29,318 nt of DNA, taken from positions 1 through 29,318 of the IMG/VR virus record IMGVR_UViG_3300031509_000005; one strand, 5' to 3'. Positions 18,793-28,943 of the stretch are shown here, in pieces. Under the pieces are notes generated by a model. It had not been told where the DNA came from. It made no database searches and saw nothing but the letters and a program-made list of their open reading frames with translations. Each line of letters opens with the position of its first letter. Within the stretch, counting starts at the first letter, position 1. This DNA is from a virus. Position numbers and translations under genes: made by a program.

Positions 18793-19959
18793 ATGGCAGG
18801 AATATATACACCAGAACAGCTTGGAATAAAACCGCCAAAAGGTGGTTTTAAACAAGGTGGTTGGTATGAGGGAAGACAATATTGGAACGGAACTTTTTCC
18901 GATCCGGGAGTAATTCACCCTCAAAGTAATCAGATAGGAGCAGGACAAGAAGTATCAAAAGAAGTTGTCCAACAGACTAATCCAGCTAACTGGGATTATC
19001 TTCAAAAATTAAAACAACAATCACAACCAAAACCAGTGGCTACATATACTTCACCACCATCTACCCTAACACCATCATCACCATCAATGCCATCATCATC
19101 TGCTTTTAGTATTTTAGGACAACAGCAAATGCCAACTATTGATTTAAAAGGATTATATGATAAGTTGTATAAAGATTTAGGAATAGAACAATTAGAAAAT
19201 GATTTAAAATCAAAAACGCAAGCTTACAATGAAGCAGTGTCAAAAATTAATGATAATCCATTTTTATCCGAAGCAAACAGAGTTGGTAGAATTCAAAAAT
19301 TAACAACTGATTTTCAAAATGCCATTGCTCCTATTAGAGATGAGATAGCTAAAAAAAAAGCTGACATAGAAACACAGCTTAAAATTCAATTAAAACAATT
19401 TGATATCAATAGTCAACAGGCACGAGATGCAAGAGAACAATTAAATTTCTTACTTCAATCGGGTATGCTTGATGGAGCAACAGGTGAAGATATAGCCAAT
19501 CTTACAAGAATGACTGGTATTTCTTCTTCTATGATTGAAGCGGCTATTAAATTAAACAAAGCAAAAAATCTTAAAACAGTTGTGAAATCATTTGATGATG
19601 GAATTAATCAAGGTTTTTATGTTGTTAATGTTGATACCGGAGAAATTGTTAATAAACAAATAGTTGCTAAAAGTAAAGGTTCTGGAACTGGAGGATTAAC
19701 GATTACTCAACAAAGAAATATTACAGGAAACGCAAGAGAAATTATAAGAATAGTTGATGAACAATATAGAACAATTAACGGAAAATTACAAAAACTTGAT
19801 AAAGAAGATTGGAGTGGTGATAAAAGATTGTCGGCTCAAGAGTATTTATTTGCAGTAAGCAAATTGATGGAAAAAACTGGTTTAGATAAAAATACAGCGG
19901 CAGCTTATATTACTCAAGCAATGAAGGATTTGGGTTATTCAAGTTGGAAACCAAAATAA
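18793..19959 (+). CDS. Putative internal virion / ejection protein
   Basis: The 388-residue protein has a Gly/Pro-rich N-terminus (GIKPPKGGFKQGGWYEGRQY). A Pro/Ser/Gln-rich disordered linker follows (about 75-115). A long helical region (about 120-270, including QLENDLKSKTQAYNEAVSKI and TRMTGISSSMIEAAIKLNKA) comes next, and the C-terminal helices look like a short HTH-like pair (LDKNTAAAYITQAMKDLGYS). Long helical proteins placed between adaptor and a giant internal protein in short-tailed phages are usually ejection proteins. No catalytic motif is visible. Stop and next ATG are one base apart. Confidence 0.6.
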   Translation: MAGIYTPEQLGIKPPKGGFKQGGWYEGRQYWNGTFSDPGVIHPQSNQIGAGQEVSKEVVQQTNPANWDYLQKLKQQSQPKPVATYTSPPSTLTPSSPSMPSSSAFSILGQQQMPTIDLKGLYDKLYKDLGIEQLENDLKSKTQAYNEAVSKINDNPFLSEANRVGRIQKLTTDFQNAIAPIRDEIAKKKADIETQLKIQLKQFDINSQQARDAREQLNFLLQSGMLDGATGEDIANLTRMTGISSSMIEAAIKLNKAKNLKTVVKSFDDGINQGFYVVNVDTGEIVNKQIVAKSKGSGTGGLTITQQRNITGNAREIIRIVDEQYRTINGKLQKLDKEDWSGDKRLSAQEYLFAVSKLMEKTGLDKNTAAAYITQAMKDLGYSSWKPK

Positions 19960-19960
19960 T

Positions 19961-22900
19961 ATGGCAGTATGGACTTTGGAAACAGCAGAACAACAATCAG
20001 GAATAAAAATTTCATCACCACAATCGCCTTCTCCAGAAGGTAGCGTGTGGGATTTAAATACCGCAGAAACATATGTAAATTATGAAGCGTCAAAACCTAA
20101 ACAACCATTAACAATATCTCAACCAAAACAAGTAGCAACTACCTCATCTTTTTTTGAAGGGTTTAATAAAATAAAAGAGAATGTTATTAAAATAAAAGAT
20201 GTTATTTTTTCATTTGTCCCAAAACCAGTTAAAGAAGAACTAAGTAAAGTAAGACAAGGATTAACTCAAGGGGTAGAAAGTATTAGTATTTATGATTTAT
20301 TTCCTTTTTTACCCAAACCAGTATACTCACCAGAACCGGAGGGAAGTAAAGGAGATATAAAAGCATTACAAAAGCAATATGAACAAAGTTTAATTGGCAA
20401 ATTTGATGATAAATTTCAAACATCAAAAAACAGTTTTATCAAAGGCTTAACTGGTGGAATTATTAAACCAAAAGAAAAAGTCAATCCTGATTTAGCTGAT
20501 AAGATTATCGCTGGTGTAAGTGAAGCGGTTGGAACAGCAATTACTATTCAAAATATAGGAACAAGACTTTTTAGTTTAGCAGAAGGATCTACTTTGGTTA
20601 AAAACTTTATTGAAAATTATCCTCGTTTAGCTCGTTATACTTTACCACTTTTAAAAAATATTGGGGCGTTTTCAATTTATGGACAGTTAGATCCAGATTT
20701 AAAAGATAGGTTTAAAAAACTTGCTGAAGATGTAGTTGTTTCAGTTCCATTTACTGCTTTGGGATTTGTTGAAAAAGCAAGATATTCAATTCCGGCTTCT
20801 TTTGGTTTGGGATTTGGATTGGCTAAATTAAGTGGCGCTTCAAATGAAGACGCTTTTGTTTCCGGTGTAGTTTTGGGAATTTTAGATGGTTGGGGAAGAA
20901 TGAAAGGAAGAGTATCTGATTTTGTAAAAGGAAGACAAACTGATAAAATTTTAAGAGTTGAAGCTTTAAAAGTTTTAAATGAATATTCTGATATTAAAGT
21001 TAAATTAGGTGATCCGATTGAAAAAATAAATGAGGCTTATCGTTCAGCATCAAAAAAAGTTCATCCAGATATTACTGGTTCAACAAAAGAACAAATAGCT
21101 TTAAATTCTGCTTACGAATTTTTGACTGGAAAATCAAAAAAATTTGACCCATCTATCTTTACAAAAGAAAGATATACACCACAGGAAATAATAAATGAAA
21201 TTATTAAAAATGGTTATGATAAGACAGAAGAAGGAAAAAAACTTATAAAAGGAGCGTTGGAAGCGGAAAATAAAAATCAAGATATAGTGGTTATTCAACC
21301 AAAAAAACCAATAATCACTGAAAAAAAACCGAAAATACCACCAGTTATTACAAAAGAAATACAAAGTAGACAAATACAAAAATTAATTAAAGATATTCCT
21401 GATTTAAGTAAAGCTAAAGATTATGTATCAGCAAAAGATTTTGCTGATGCTCTTTTTTCGGCTCAAGAGACTAATCAGATCGGTAAATTATCACCAGATA
21501 AAATAATTGCTCGTGATTCAGTTGATGAAAAAGGAGTAGCGGATTATATTAAAATGATAGAAGAAGGTAAAAAAGTAGAACCAATTGAAATACAAAAAGA
21601 AGGTGATAAATTTATAACAGTTGACGGCTCTCATAGACTTGAGGCTTTTAGAAGCTTAAATAAAGAAGTTCCAGTTATATATCGCGGTAAAGATAAAATT
21701 GATGGGTTATACACATTTGAAGAGATATTTAATACATTAAAAACCTCTTCCCCATCTATTTCGGAAGTTAAATCAGCAATTACTTCTGAACAACCTTCTC
21801 CAAAAACAACTGGGAAAGAAGTTAAGAAATTTGATATTAGTAGCAAATATGGTTTTGATAAAGTAGATGAGGCTTTTTCTCAAACACCATCGGATCTTGA
21901 TGATAGATGGAATACTGCTAATGAAAAGCTTGATAAGTTTAAAGCTCCATTACAGGAAAAAATAAATAAGTTAAAAAATGAGTTAGAGAAAATAAAAAGT
22001 GATAGAAGTAAGGAAGCAATTGATAGAAAAAAAGAAATAAATAAAGAAATTGAAAATCTTCAGCAAAAAATATCAGAAGCCGAACAAATACTTGAGGAAA
22101 AACAAACTGAATTTAATATGAAACTTGGAAAAATGGCTTTACAAAAAGCAAAAGAAATGGGATTAGATTTAGGTGAAATTGGAGATGGTTATACTAATGT
22201 AAGTGAAAAATGGCAAGAATTTAGAGATGAATTTTTAGTAAGAATTAGCGAGCGACCATATACTGATCATTATTGGGATACTCCATTAAATAAGATTTTA
22301 GAAGATTTAGTAAAACAGTATGGAGTTGAACCAAAAACACAAATAAAACTAGAAACAAAATCTGAAGTTAAACCATCAGAAGAAAAAATAAAATTAGTAG
22401 AAGAAACAAAACCAGAAATATCTCCAGAATTTCAATCATTAGTAGAAGAAGCAAAGAATTATAAAAGCGCGGAAGAATTTGTAAAAGAAAAATTGTTTGA
22501 AGCATACATAAGGCAGTTTGGAGTAGAAAGAGAACTTACAGAACCAGAAAGGAAGGGATTATATCCATCTTTTTTAAAAGATATTAAAAAATATGGATTG
22601 GAAGAAGTTGGCAGACAAATAAGAAGTTATGCGTCGTATCATAAAAGAAATGTTCCAGATATTTTGACCCGTCCTTCCAAATTAATCGAAATTTATAACT
22701 TTGCTCATAAAGAAATATCAAAAGTTAAACCATCAGAAAAACTAAAAGAACAGATAACTGAACAAGTTAAAACAAAAATACCTCCCGAACTTGAACCCTT
22801 TATTAAAGAAGCAAAAAAATATAAAAGCGTAGAGGAATTTATTGAGCAATTTAAAACAAGACCAGAAGAAATTGCTAAATCAATTTATCAAGGTCTTTCT

Positions 22901-25900
22901 GAGCGTCAAAAATATATAATAGAAGAAGCTTTTAGTAAAGCTGTAGAAGATCGAATGACACCAGAAGCAAGAAAATTAAAAGAAACAGTAATAAAAAAAT
23001 GGGCAAGAAGAGATGCTATGATAGAACTTCTTACCGAAATTTATAACGAAGCTAATAGAAGAACAAAACAAATTAATTTATTATCTGAAAATGAAGTATT
23101 TTTAAATAGGGAAAAAAGAATATTAGAAAATATACCGTTAAAAAGCTCACCAGTTGGTCTTTTTTCTTTTGATTTTTTATATAATATAGTGGATGTTCCT
23201 GACTATTTTACTGATGGTTATCTTTTGTTAACTGATAGATATTTAAATGAAGTTGAAAAATGGAAAAACGAAGCAATTAAAAAAGCTAAATATATTAACG
23301 ACTACACAAAAGAAGATGTAGAAAAATTGTTTAATAATCTTGGAAATAGAAATGAATTAGTTAAAATTGATGGAAATAATTTTTATATAGGTTTAGTTAA
23401 AATAGGAAAAGAAAATGAAAAGCCTTATGTTTTATTATATGATAAAAATAATAAAACGAAAATACTTTTAAATTCAGAAGCATACAAATGGTTAAAAAAA
23501 GAAAGATATGATTTTTATTACAATCCAAATATAGCTGATAAAACAGAAGAAACTTATTCAAAACCAATTCTTTTAAAAAGAAATGGAAGAGAAGCAGGAT
23601 TGATAATGCCTACAAGATGGGGTGGTAGAAGTTTAAATGAAGAGGTTGACAAAATAGAAAAAGATACTAAAATAGAATTATATGGCACAAAACGAGATAA
23701 TTTTCCTGGGCGAGAAACTGGACAAAAAGAACTTTCCAGTTCTATATCGGTGGGCGAAAAGCAATCCGGAAACATTGAAAGAACAAGTGATGAGGTTAGC
23801 AAACCAGCCGGGGGGGAGTATAATAAACGCTCTTCAGTCTCTGGAAAGCGACCTTCAACACGGCTAACACCATCACAGCAACAACAAATAAATGCTAAAG
23901 AGGAAATTAAACAAAAAGAGCAAGAATTTAAACAAAAACTTGAAAACGCTAAAAAAGAAAGAATCAATTTAATCGCAAAAGAAAATGATTATAATACTTT
24001 AGTTAGAAGATTGGCTGAAGAAAATAAAACATTTTTTGTTAAAAGAAGTTTGTTTACTACAGATACAAGAAAAGCTCCATCGGGATTTGCTGATGTTGGT
24101 GGTTATTCTAATATAAAAAGTCCAGAAAAAATTATTAATGATATAAAAGCGGTTGAGTTTCCAGAAATTCTTCGGATTGCTAAAAATTTGTTAGGTAAAG
24201 AAGTTAAGTTGTCTTCAAGATTTAAAACTGCTTTAGGCGCTTTTTATCCAAAAACATTTGATATTAAATTAAGTTATGAGATATTTAAGAAACCAGAATT
24301 AACCGCTAAAGTTTTAGCCCACGAACTTGGTCATTTAGCTGACTTTTTGCCTGATAAAACAATGGCAAGAGGAAATTTAGTTGGTAGAATTGCTACTCTT
24401 AAAAAACATTTAAAAAATCTTTATGGAGAATTAGACAATAGAGTAATAAGAGAAGAATTAAAAAAATTAACGCAACTTTGGAAACCATTTGGTGAAAACG
24501 CTAACCCAAAATATACAAAATATCGTTATTCATCATCAGAATTATATGCTGATGCTATATCGGTTTTATTTAACGATCCAGCTTTATTAAAAGAAAAAGC
24601 TCCAACATTTTGGGAGGGATTTTTTGAATATTTAGATAGAAAACCTGAAGTGATGGAAAACTTTAATGAAATTTGGAATTTATTAAATGAAGGAGAAGAC
24701 GCGGTATTTAAGAAAAGAGATGAGGAAATTGACAAAATGTTTAGCAAAGCAGAAGAAAAATTTAAAGCAAAATATGTTGATAGAGAAATGAGAAATAAAA
24801 ATTTAGTCTATCAAATAAAAATTTTATTTGACGATGTTAACAGACCAATTATTGAAAGAATAAACAAATTACAAAAAGAAGGAAAAGTAATTCCACCAGA
24901 ATTAAATCCAGAATATGCTTTAAAAGGACTTCTTTATTCGGATGCTGAAGTTAAAAACTTTATTGAAGATAATTTACAGCCAGCTTTTAATAAAGCAAGA
25001 GAAGTAGAAGATGGTTGGAATAAATTGGGAAAAATATTATTTTATGAACGGGTTATTTATGAACGAGGCGAGCTTGCTAATCCTTTAGGTTATGATCCAA
25101 ATACTGCTTCATTTAATTTAAAGAAAATGGAAGAACAAATGTCGGCTGAAGACTGGCAAAAACTTCAAGAAGCAAAAAAACTATTTAGAGAAGGAGTTAA
25201 AAAAGTTATTGATTTAGCAGAAAAAGAAGGATATTATACACCAGAAACATTAAAGGAAATGAAAATGAACCCGGCTTATGCTACTTTTCAAGTAATAGAT
25301 TATTTAGATACATATATTAGTCCAAGAGTTTATCATCAAGTTGGAACTTTAAAAGAAATATCAAATCCAGCAACAGCAACAGTAATGAAACTTATCTCAA
25401 CTTATAAAGCAATAAAAAGAAACAAAGTTAAAAAATTAAATATTAACTTTTTAAGAGAAAATTTTAGCAATGAAATTGAAAAAGCAAAAACAAGATGGAA
25501 TGGAAAAAGTTTAGATATAATGATGCCAAAAGATGAAAATTTAGGATTGGTAATAACAATAGAAAACGGAAAACCGCAGGGTTGGTATGTGCCAAAAGAT
25601 GTAGCTGAGACTTTAAATTGGGCAAGTAATTCTACTTTAGAAATGCTTGGTAATGTCGCAAGAGCTATTTCTCAAAGCAATTTTTATAGACCATTATTTA
25701 CAATATATAATCTTGGCTTTCAAACATTTAATTTTGTAAGAGATTTAAGTCGTGCTTGGAAAAACTATCCTCATAAAACATTAGCCGAAGTGCCGTTATC
25801 TCCTATTATTGATGCTTATAAATTAGGAAAGGGATATATAAAAGCAATAAAACCAGCCTTTAAAAAAGCTTTTGGATTAAGAGATGAGTTAATAAAAGAA

Positions 25901-27322
25901 ATGGAAAATGCTAATATTTTAGGTTTATCTTATAATGATGTTTTTTCCGGTGAAATACCAACCGAACAACAGCAAATTGAAAGAATTTTAGAAGGATATG
26001 GATTATTTGCGAAAAAAAAGAAATTTAAAATATTGTCTCCAATAATTAATGTTTTAGAAACGGTGGGAAAAGTTGGTGATTTTATTGAAACTTTACCAAA
26101 AGTAGCCGCATATGTAAATTTAAAAGGTGAAATGCCACCCGAACAATTAGCAGAATTTATAAGAACATCAATCGGTTCTCCAGCTTTTAGAGTAAAAGGA
26201 AGAGCAACACCAATAACTAATTCAATTTTCTTATTTTCAAATGCGATAAAAGAAGGTTTAAAGACAGATTTATATATAGCAACTGGTAAAAGAGGAAAAG
26301 CGAGTGCCTCATCTTTTTGGTATAAAACATTTTTGGTTAATATATTACCAAAAGTAATTATAATGGCAATTGCTTTAGGATATTTTGGCGATAGACTAAA
26401 AAAAATTATTAACGGAATATCAGAATATGACAAAACAAATTATAACATAATTCCAATTGGATTAGATGAAAATGGGAAATCTGTTTTTATTAGAATTCCT
26501 CAAGATGAAACTGGAAGATTTATTGGTGGGTTATTTTGGAAAACGATGAATATTAATAAAGATTATGGAATAGTAAAAAGCGTAATGGATGTTCTTTCAT
26601 TTGGGGCTGGACAATTACCAAATCTTTCTCCTTCATTTATTGGGCTTGGTGTTTTAATATCTTATTTTTCTGGTAATAATCCTTATGATTTTTATAGAGA
26701 CAGACCAATTATTCCGGAAAAAGAATTTAAAGCGGGCTTTCATCGTTCATTTCCTATTCTTTTAGATTGGTTGGTAAAAAATCAAGGATTGGCAATAGTA
26801 TTACCATCTTATAGTCCTAAAAATCCAACTGCTTTGGAAAAATTTTTATCTTTACCAGTAATTTCAAATATTATTGGAAGATGGATTAAAGTTTCGGATC
26901 AAGGATTAAGAGAAAAACTTTCAAAGAGTGAAAAATTAATAGAACAAAAAAAAGCAGAAAGGTATTTGGAAATTAGAGATAGGATTGATGATTATGTTAA
27001 AGAGTATCAAAAAAATCCAACGATTGAAAAAAGAAAAGAATTAGAAAGAAAATTATTAAAAGAATTTTTAGAAAAAGGTTCATCAAGTCAAGAAAAAACT
27101 AATCTTATTAAAAGGTTTAGAGTAGCAATTATTAAAGGAAAAGACAATCCATATTTAAATAGTTTAATTTATTCTCAAACAAATGATGAAAAAGTTGAAA
27201 TATTAAAATCAGCAAATAAAGAGTTATCAAATGAAGAATTTAAAAGTATTTTAGAGACAGCAAGAAAAAACAAAATAATTGGTAGTGAGGTTATTAAAAA
27301 GTTAAGAAGACAATTAAAATGA
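19961..27322 (+). CDS. Giant polyvalent virion protein: J domain, ParB-like, HExxH protease, membrane segments
   Basis: This 2,453-residue protein takes about 25% of the genome. In order: a short WTLETAEQ/VWDLNTAE duplicated N-terminal motif; hydrophobic helices (about 180-310); a J domain (about 327-390) with the HPD tripeptide at 368-370 (SASKKVHPDI); a ParB-like domain (about 505-585) with FITVDGSHRLEAFR at 551-564; coiled coil (about 650-720); two related helical units (EFQSLVEEAKNYKSAEEF near 823, ELEPFIKEAKKYKSVEEF near 944); a beta domain (about 1130-1220); a polar linker (about 1240-1305). A metalloprotease follows with HELGH (His1454, Glu1455, His1458) and a downstream Glu1527 in SSSELYADA. 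The C-terminal region is helical, with NFVRDLSRAW near 1924 and hydrophobic segments near 2120-2150. Such mosaics are called polyvalent proteins and are thought to be injected with DNA to act on the host. Exact C-terminal families are unverified. Confidence 0.85.
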   Translation: MAVWTLETAEQQSGIKISSPQSPSPEGSVWDLNTAETYVNYEASKPKQPLTISQPKQVATTSSFFEGFNKIKENVIKIKDVIFSFVPKPVKEELSKVRQGLTQGVESISIYDLFPFLPKPVYSPEPEGSKGDIKALQKQYEQSLIGKFDDKFQTSKNSFIKGLTGGIIKPKEKVNPDLADKIIAGVSEAVGTAITIQNIGTRLFSLAEGSTLVKNFIENYPRLARYTLPLLKNIGAFSIYGQLDPDLKDRFKKLAEDVVVSVPFTALGFVEKARYSIPASFGLGFGLAKLSGASNEDAFVSGVVLGILDGWGRMKGRVSDFVKGRQTDKILRVEALKVLNEYSDIKVKLGDPIEKINEAYRSASKKVHPDITGSTKEQIALNSAYEFLTGKSKKFDPSIFTKERYTPQEIINEIIKNGYDKTEEGKKLIKGALEAENKNQDIVVIQPKKPIITEKKPKIPPVITKEIQSRQIQKLIKDIPDLSKAKDYVSAKDFADALFSAQETNQIGKLSPDKIIARDSVDEKGVADYIKMIEEGKKVEPIEIQKEGDKFITVDGSHRLEAFRSLNKEVPVIYRGKDKIDGLYTFEEIFNTLKTSSPSISEVKSAITSEQPSPKTTGKEVKKFDISSKYGFDKVDEAFSQTPSDLDDRWNTANEKLDKFKAPLQEKINKLKNELEKIKSDRSKEAIDRKKEINKEIENLQQKISEAEQILEEKQTEFNMKLGKMALQKAKEMGLDLGEIGDGYTNVSEKWQEFRDEFLVRISERPYTDHYWDTPLNKILEDLVKQYGVEPKTQIKLETKSEVKPSEEKIKLVEETKPEISPEFQSLVEEAKNYKSAEEFVKEKLFEAYIRQFGVERELTEPERKGLYPSFLKDIKKYGLEEVGRQIRSYASYHKRNVPDILTRPSKLIEIYNFAHKEISKVKPSEKLKEQITEQVKTKIPPELEPFIKEAKKYKSVEEFIEQFKTRPEEIAKSIYQGLSERQKYIIEEAFSKAVEDRMTPEARKLKETVIKKWARRDAMIELLTEIYNEANRRTKQINLLSENEVFLNREKRILENIPLKSSPVGLFSFDFLYNIVDVPDYFTDGYLLLTDRYLNEVEKWKNEAIKKAKYINDYTKEDVEKLFNNLGNRNELVKIDGNNFYIGLVKIGKENEKPYVLLYDKNNKTKILLNSEAYKWLKKERYDFYYNPNIADKTEETYSKPILLKRNGREAGLIMPTRWGGRSLNEEVDKIEKDTKIELYGTKRDNFPGRETGQKELSSSISVGEKQSGNIERTSDEVSKPAGGEYNKRSSVSGKRPSTRLTPSQQQQINAKEEIKQKEQEFKQKLENAKKERINLIAKENDYNTLVRRLAEENKTFFVKRSLFTTDTRKAPSGFADVGGYSNIKSPEKIINDIKAVEFPEILRIAKNLLGKEVKLSSRFKTALGAFYPKTFDIKLSYEIFKKPELTAKVLAHELGHLADFLPDKTMARGNLVGRIATLKKHLKNLYGELDNRVIREELKKLTQLWKPFGENANPKYTKYRYSSSELYADAISVLFNDPALLKEKAPTFWEGFFEYLDRKPEVMENFNEIWNLLNEGEDAVFKKRDEEIDKMFSKAEEKFKAKYVDREMRNKNLVYQIKILFDDVNRPIIERINKLQKEGKVIPPELNPEYALKGLLYSDAEVKNFIEDNLQPAFNKAREVEDGWNKLGKILFYERVIYERGELANPLGYDPNTASFNLKKMEEQMSAEDWQKLQEAKKLFREGVKKVIDLAEKEGYYTPETLKEMKMNPAYATFQVIDYLDTYISPRVYHQVGTLKEISNPATATVMKLISTYKAIKRNKVKKLNINFLRENFSNEIEKAKTRWNGKSLDIMMPKDENLGLVITIENGKPQGWYVPKDVAETLNWASNSTLEMLGNVARAISQSNFYRPLFTIYNLGFQTFNFVRDLSRAWKNYPHKTLAEVPLSPIIDAYKLGKGYIKAIKPAFKKAFGLRDELIKEMENANILGLSYNDVFSGEIPTEQQQIERILEGYGLFAKKKKFKILSPIINVLETVGKVGDFIETLPKVAAYVNLKGEMPPEQLAEFIRTSIGSPAFRVKGRATPITNSIFLFSNAIKEGLKTDLYIATGKRGKASASSFWYKTFLVNILPKVIIMAIALGYFGDRLKKIINGISEYDKTNYNIIPIGLDENGKSVFIRIPQDETGRFIGGLFWKTMNINKDYGIVKSVMDVLSFGAGQLPNLSPSFIGLGVLISYFSGNNPYDFYRDRPIIPEKEFKAGFHRSFPILLDWLVKNQGLAIVLPSYSPKNPTALEKFLSLPVISNIIGRWIKVSDQGLREKLSKSEKLIEQKKAERYLEIRDRIDDYVKEYQKNPTIEKRKELERKLLKEFLEKGSSSQEKTNLIKRFRVAIIKGKDNPYLNSLIYSQTNDEKVEILKSANKELSNEEFKSILETARKNKIIGSEVIKKLRRQLK

Positions 27323-27426
27323 AAATCAGTAGACAAACAATAGACGATGTTATTATGATTATTTATATAATCTTGTGGTTTTTAGCGTGGATTATGCCAA
27401 ATTCAACAAGTTTTTGGTTGAAATAA
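27319..27426 (+). CDS. Small single-helix membrane protein (35 aa)
   Basis: The ATG overlaps the giant gene's stop (ATGA), so it is translationally coupled. MKISRQTIDDV precedes one strongly hydrophobic helix (IMIIYIILWFLAWIM, residues 12-26) and a short polar end. The position immediately before the endolysin suggests a lysis or spanin-like accessory role, but the peptide is too short to classify. Confidence 0.55.
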   Translation: MKISRQTIDDVIMIIYIILWFLAWIMPNSTSFWLK

Positions 27427-27483
27427 AAATTTATGAAAAAAACAATTTTACCAAATATATAATTTACGACAAAGTATTTTTGT

Positions 27484-28521
27484 ATGAAAATCAATTTACC
27501 AAAAATATACAGTCAAAATGATGAGCAGTGGAAAAACAAGACGCTTGGGACAAAAGGAACTATTGGTGCTTATGGTTGTCTTTTGACTAATATAGCAATG
27601 CTGTGTGTATATTTTGGAAAAAATGAGACACCGGACACTCTTAATGAAAAACTAAAAAAAAATGGAGGATATGTAAATGGTAATTTGTATGTTTGGGGAG
27701 CATTGACTAAAATTTATCCTGATATAACTTATCAAGGTCAAGTCTTAACTCCCAACCCTCTTACCAAAGCCCAGATGGATTTTATAAGAGCTAGGATAGA
27801 TGAAGGTTATCCAGTAGTTTTACAGATAGATACGATCCCATCTACTTCTCAATTAGATGAGCACTGGATTTTAGCCGTTGATTATGATGGAGACGACTTT
27901 ATTATCGTTGATCCGTGGGATGGAGCGGTAAAGAGAATAACCTCTTGGGGCGTTCAACCTCAAAAATTAATCTACGCTTATGCTTGGTATAAAGGAACCC
28001 CTGCTAAACCAACTGGCGATTATTATCTTGGAATTGATTTAAATAATAAAGAAAGTATAAAAGTGTGTGTAGATATTTGGCATAGAGTAGTTATTAAGAA
28101 AGAGTTTATTGAAAAAAATGAGGTTGAAAATAATTATGTTTTAAAATCAGAATATAAAAATTTAGAAAGCCAACTTTCTCAAAAAGATGAAACGATTAGA
28201 AATTTAAATTTACAAATTGATGAGTTAAACAAAAAAAATACAAAAATTAATGATGAAAACAGAGATCTTCAAACTCAATTAAAAAATTGTCAAAACAAAC
28301 TAAATGAAACAACTGAAACTTTTAGCAATCAACAGAAAGAACTGCTTGAATTAATTAAAGAGTATAATCAACTTAAACTTGATTATGAGAACGCCAAAAA
28401 AGATTGGGGATTGAAAGAGATTAACTATCAAAAACAAATAAAAATTTTACAAACAAAATATGATGCGACTAAATTTAGTATTAAAAAGTTGTTAATTGAT
28501 TATATTTTTGGAAAAAAATAG
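27484..28521 (+). CDS. C39-type cysteine peptidase endolysin with coiled-coil tail
   Basis: In this 345-residue protein, the N-terminal domain (about 1-170) is a peptidase C39-like fold: YSQNDEQWKNKTLG, then GAYGCLLTNIAM with nucleophile Cys32, DEHWILAVDY with His127 and VDPWDG with Asp143. A short module follows (GIDLNNKESIKVCVDIWHRV, about 184-203) that resembles a recurrent element of phage lysins and may bind the wall. The last 140 residues are one long coiled coil. C39-like phage enzymes cut peptide cross-links in the wall. No signal peptide is visible, so export would need the holin genes downstream. Placement at the head of the lysis cassette fits. Confidence 0.85.
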   Translation: MKINLPKIYSQNDEQWKNKTLGTKGTIGAYGCLLTNIAMLCVYFGKNETPDTLNEKLKKNGGYVNGNLYVWGALTKIYPDITYQGQVLTPNPLTKAQMDFIRARIDEGYPVVLQIDTIPSTSQLDEHWILAVDYDGDDFIIVDPWDGAVKRITSWGVQPQKLIYAYAWYKGTPAKPTGDYYLGIDLNNKESIKVCVDIWHRVVIKKEFIEKNEVENNYVLKSEYKNLESQLSQKDETIRNLNLQIDELNKKNTKINDENRDLQTQLKNCQNKLNETTETFSNQQKELLELIKEYNQLKLDYENAKKDWGLKEINYQKQIKILQTKYDATKFSIKKLLIDYIFGKK

Positions 28522-28522
28522 T

Positions 28523-28789
28523 ATGATAAAAGAAAATAAATTACCACCATACTTTCAAGAATATTTAGATGAGCGTTTTAAACGCTTAGAAGATAATGTG
28601 AATGAAATAAAAAAACTGTTAAAAGGAAATGGTAATGAGGGATTGGTTGAAAAAGTTGAAAAACACGACAAATGGATTAATAGCTTTGAAGCAAGAATAG
28701 GAATAGTTGTTTCAATTTTAGGAAGTTTTTTTGCTTTAGTCTTTTCTCTTGTCAAAGATGTTATTGACGATATATTTAAAGTTAAATAG
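28523..28789 (+). CDS. XhlA-like holin/lysis accessory protein
   Basis: The 88-residue protein is a charged coiled coil (DERFKRLEDNVNEIKKLLKG, then EKVEKHDKWINSFEARI) followed by one hydrophobic helix (GIVVSILGSFFALVFSLV). This arrangement is that of XhlA/haemolysin-type proteins which help endolysin reach the wall. The start at 28523 is chosen over an in-frame ATG at 28496 inside the endolysin gene because it lies one base after that gene's stop. Confidence 0.7.
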   Translation: MIKENKLPPYFQEYLDERFKRLEDNVNEIKKLLKGNGNEGLVEKVEKHDKWINSFEARIGIVVSILGSFFALVFSLVKDVIDDIFKVK

Positions 28790-28791
28790 TT

Positions 28792-28938
28792 ATGATAGTA
28801 GGAGTAAAAAAGAACAAAAAATTTGGCTTTTGGGTGGTTTATAAAAACCATAACAAAAAAGGTTTAGCTGATGTAAGAGAATACTTTACTAACAAAAATG
28901 ACGCTGAAAAAAGGCTTTTGGAGTTAAAAGTTAAATAA
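28792..28938 (+). CDS. Small basic hypothetical protein (48 aa)
   Basis: The peptide MIVGVKKNKKFGFWVVYKNH continues with a short loop and a C-terminal helix (NKNDAEKRLLELKVK). It resembles a small beta-beta-beta-helix domain, like AP2/integrase-arm or SPOR-size modules, but no family is certain. It starts two bases after the XhlA-like stop and lies between the two hydrophobic lysis genes. Confidence 0.55.
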   Translation: MIVGVKKNKKFGFWVVYKNHNKKGLADVREYFTNKNDAEKRLLELKVK

Positions 28939-28943
28939 AAAAT

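Noticed and set aside
23554-23967. 137-codon antisense frame opposite the giant gene
   Set aside because: It is rich in Ser/Leu/Phe/Cys as expected of an antisense shadow of a Lys/Glu/Asn-rich gene, and no other gene is on the - strand.
25930-26433. 167-codon antisense frame opposite the giant gene's C-terminal region
   Set aside because: Composition is that of a shadow frame; the sense frame here has conserved-looking helices.
27433-27462. 9-codon frame MKKTILPNI before the endolysin
   Set aside because: Nothing distinguishes it from chance in A/T-rich sequence.
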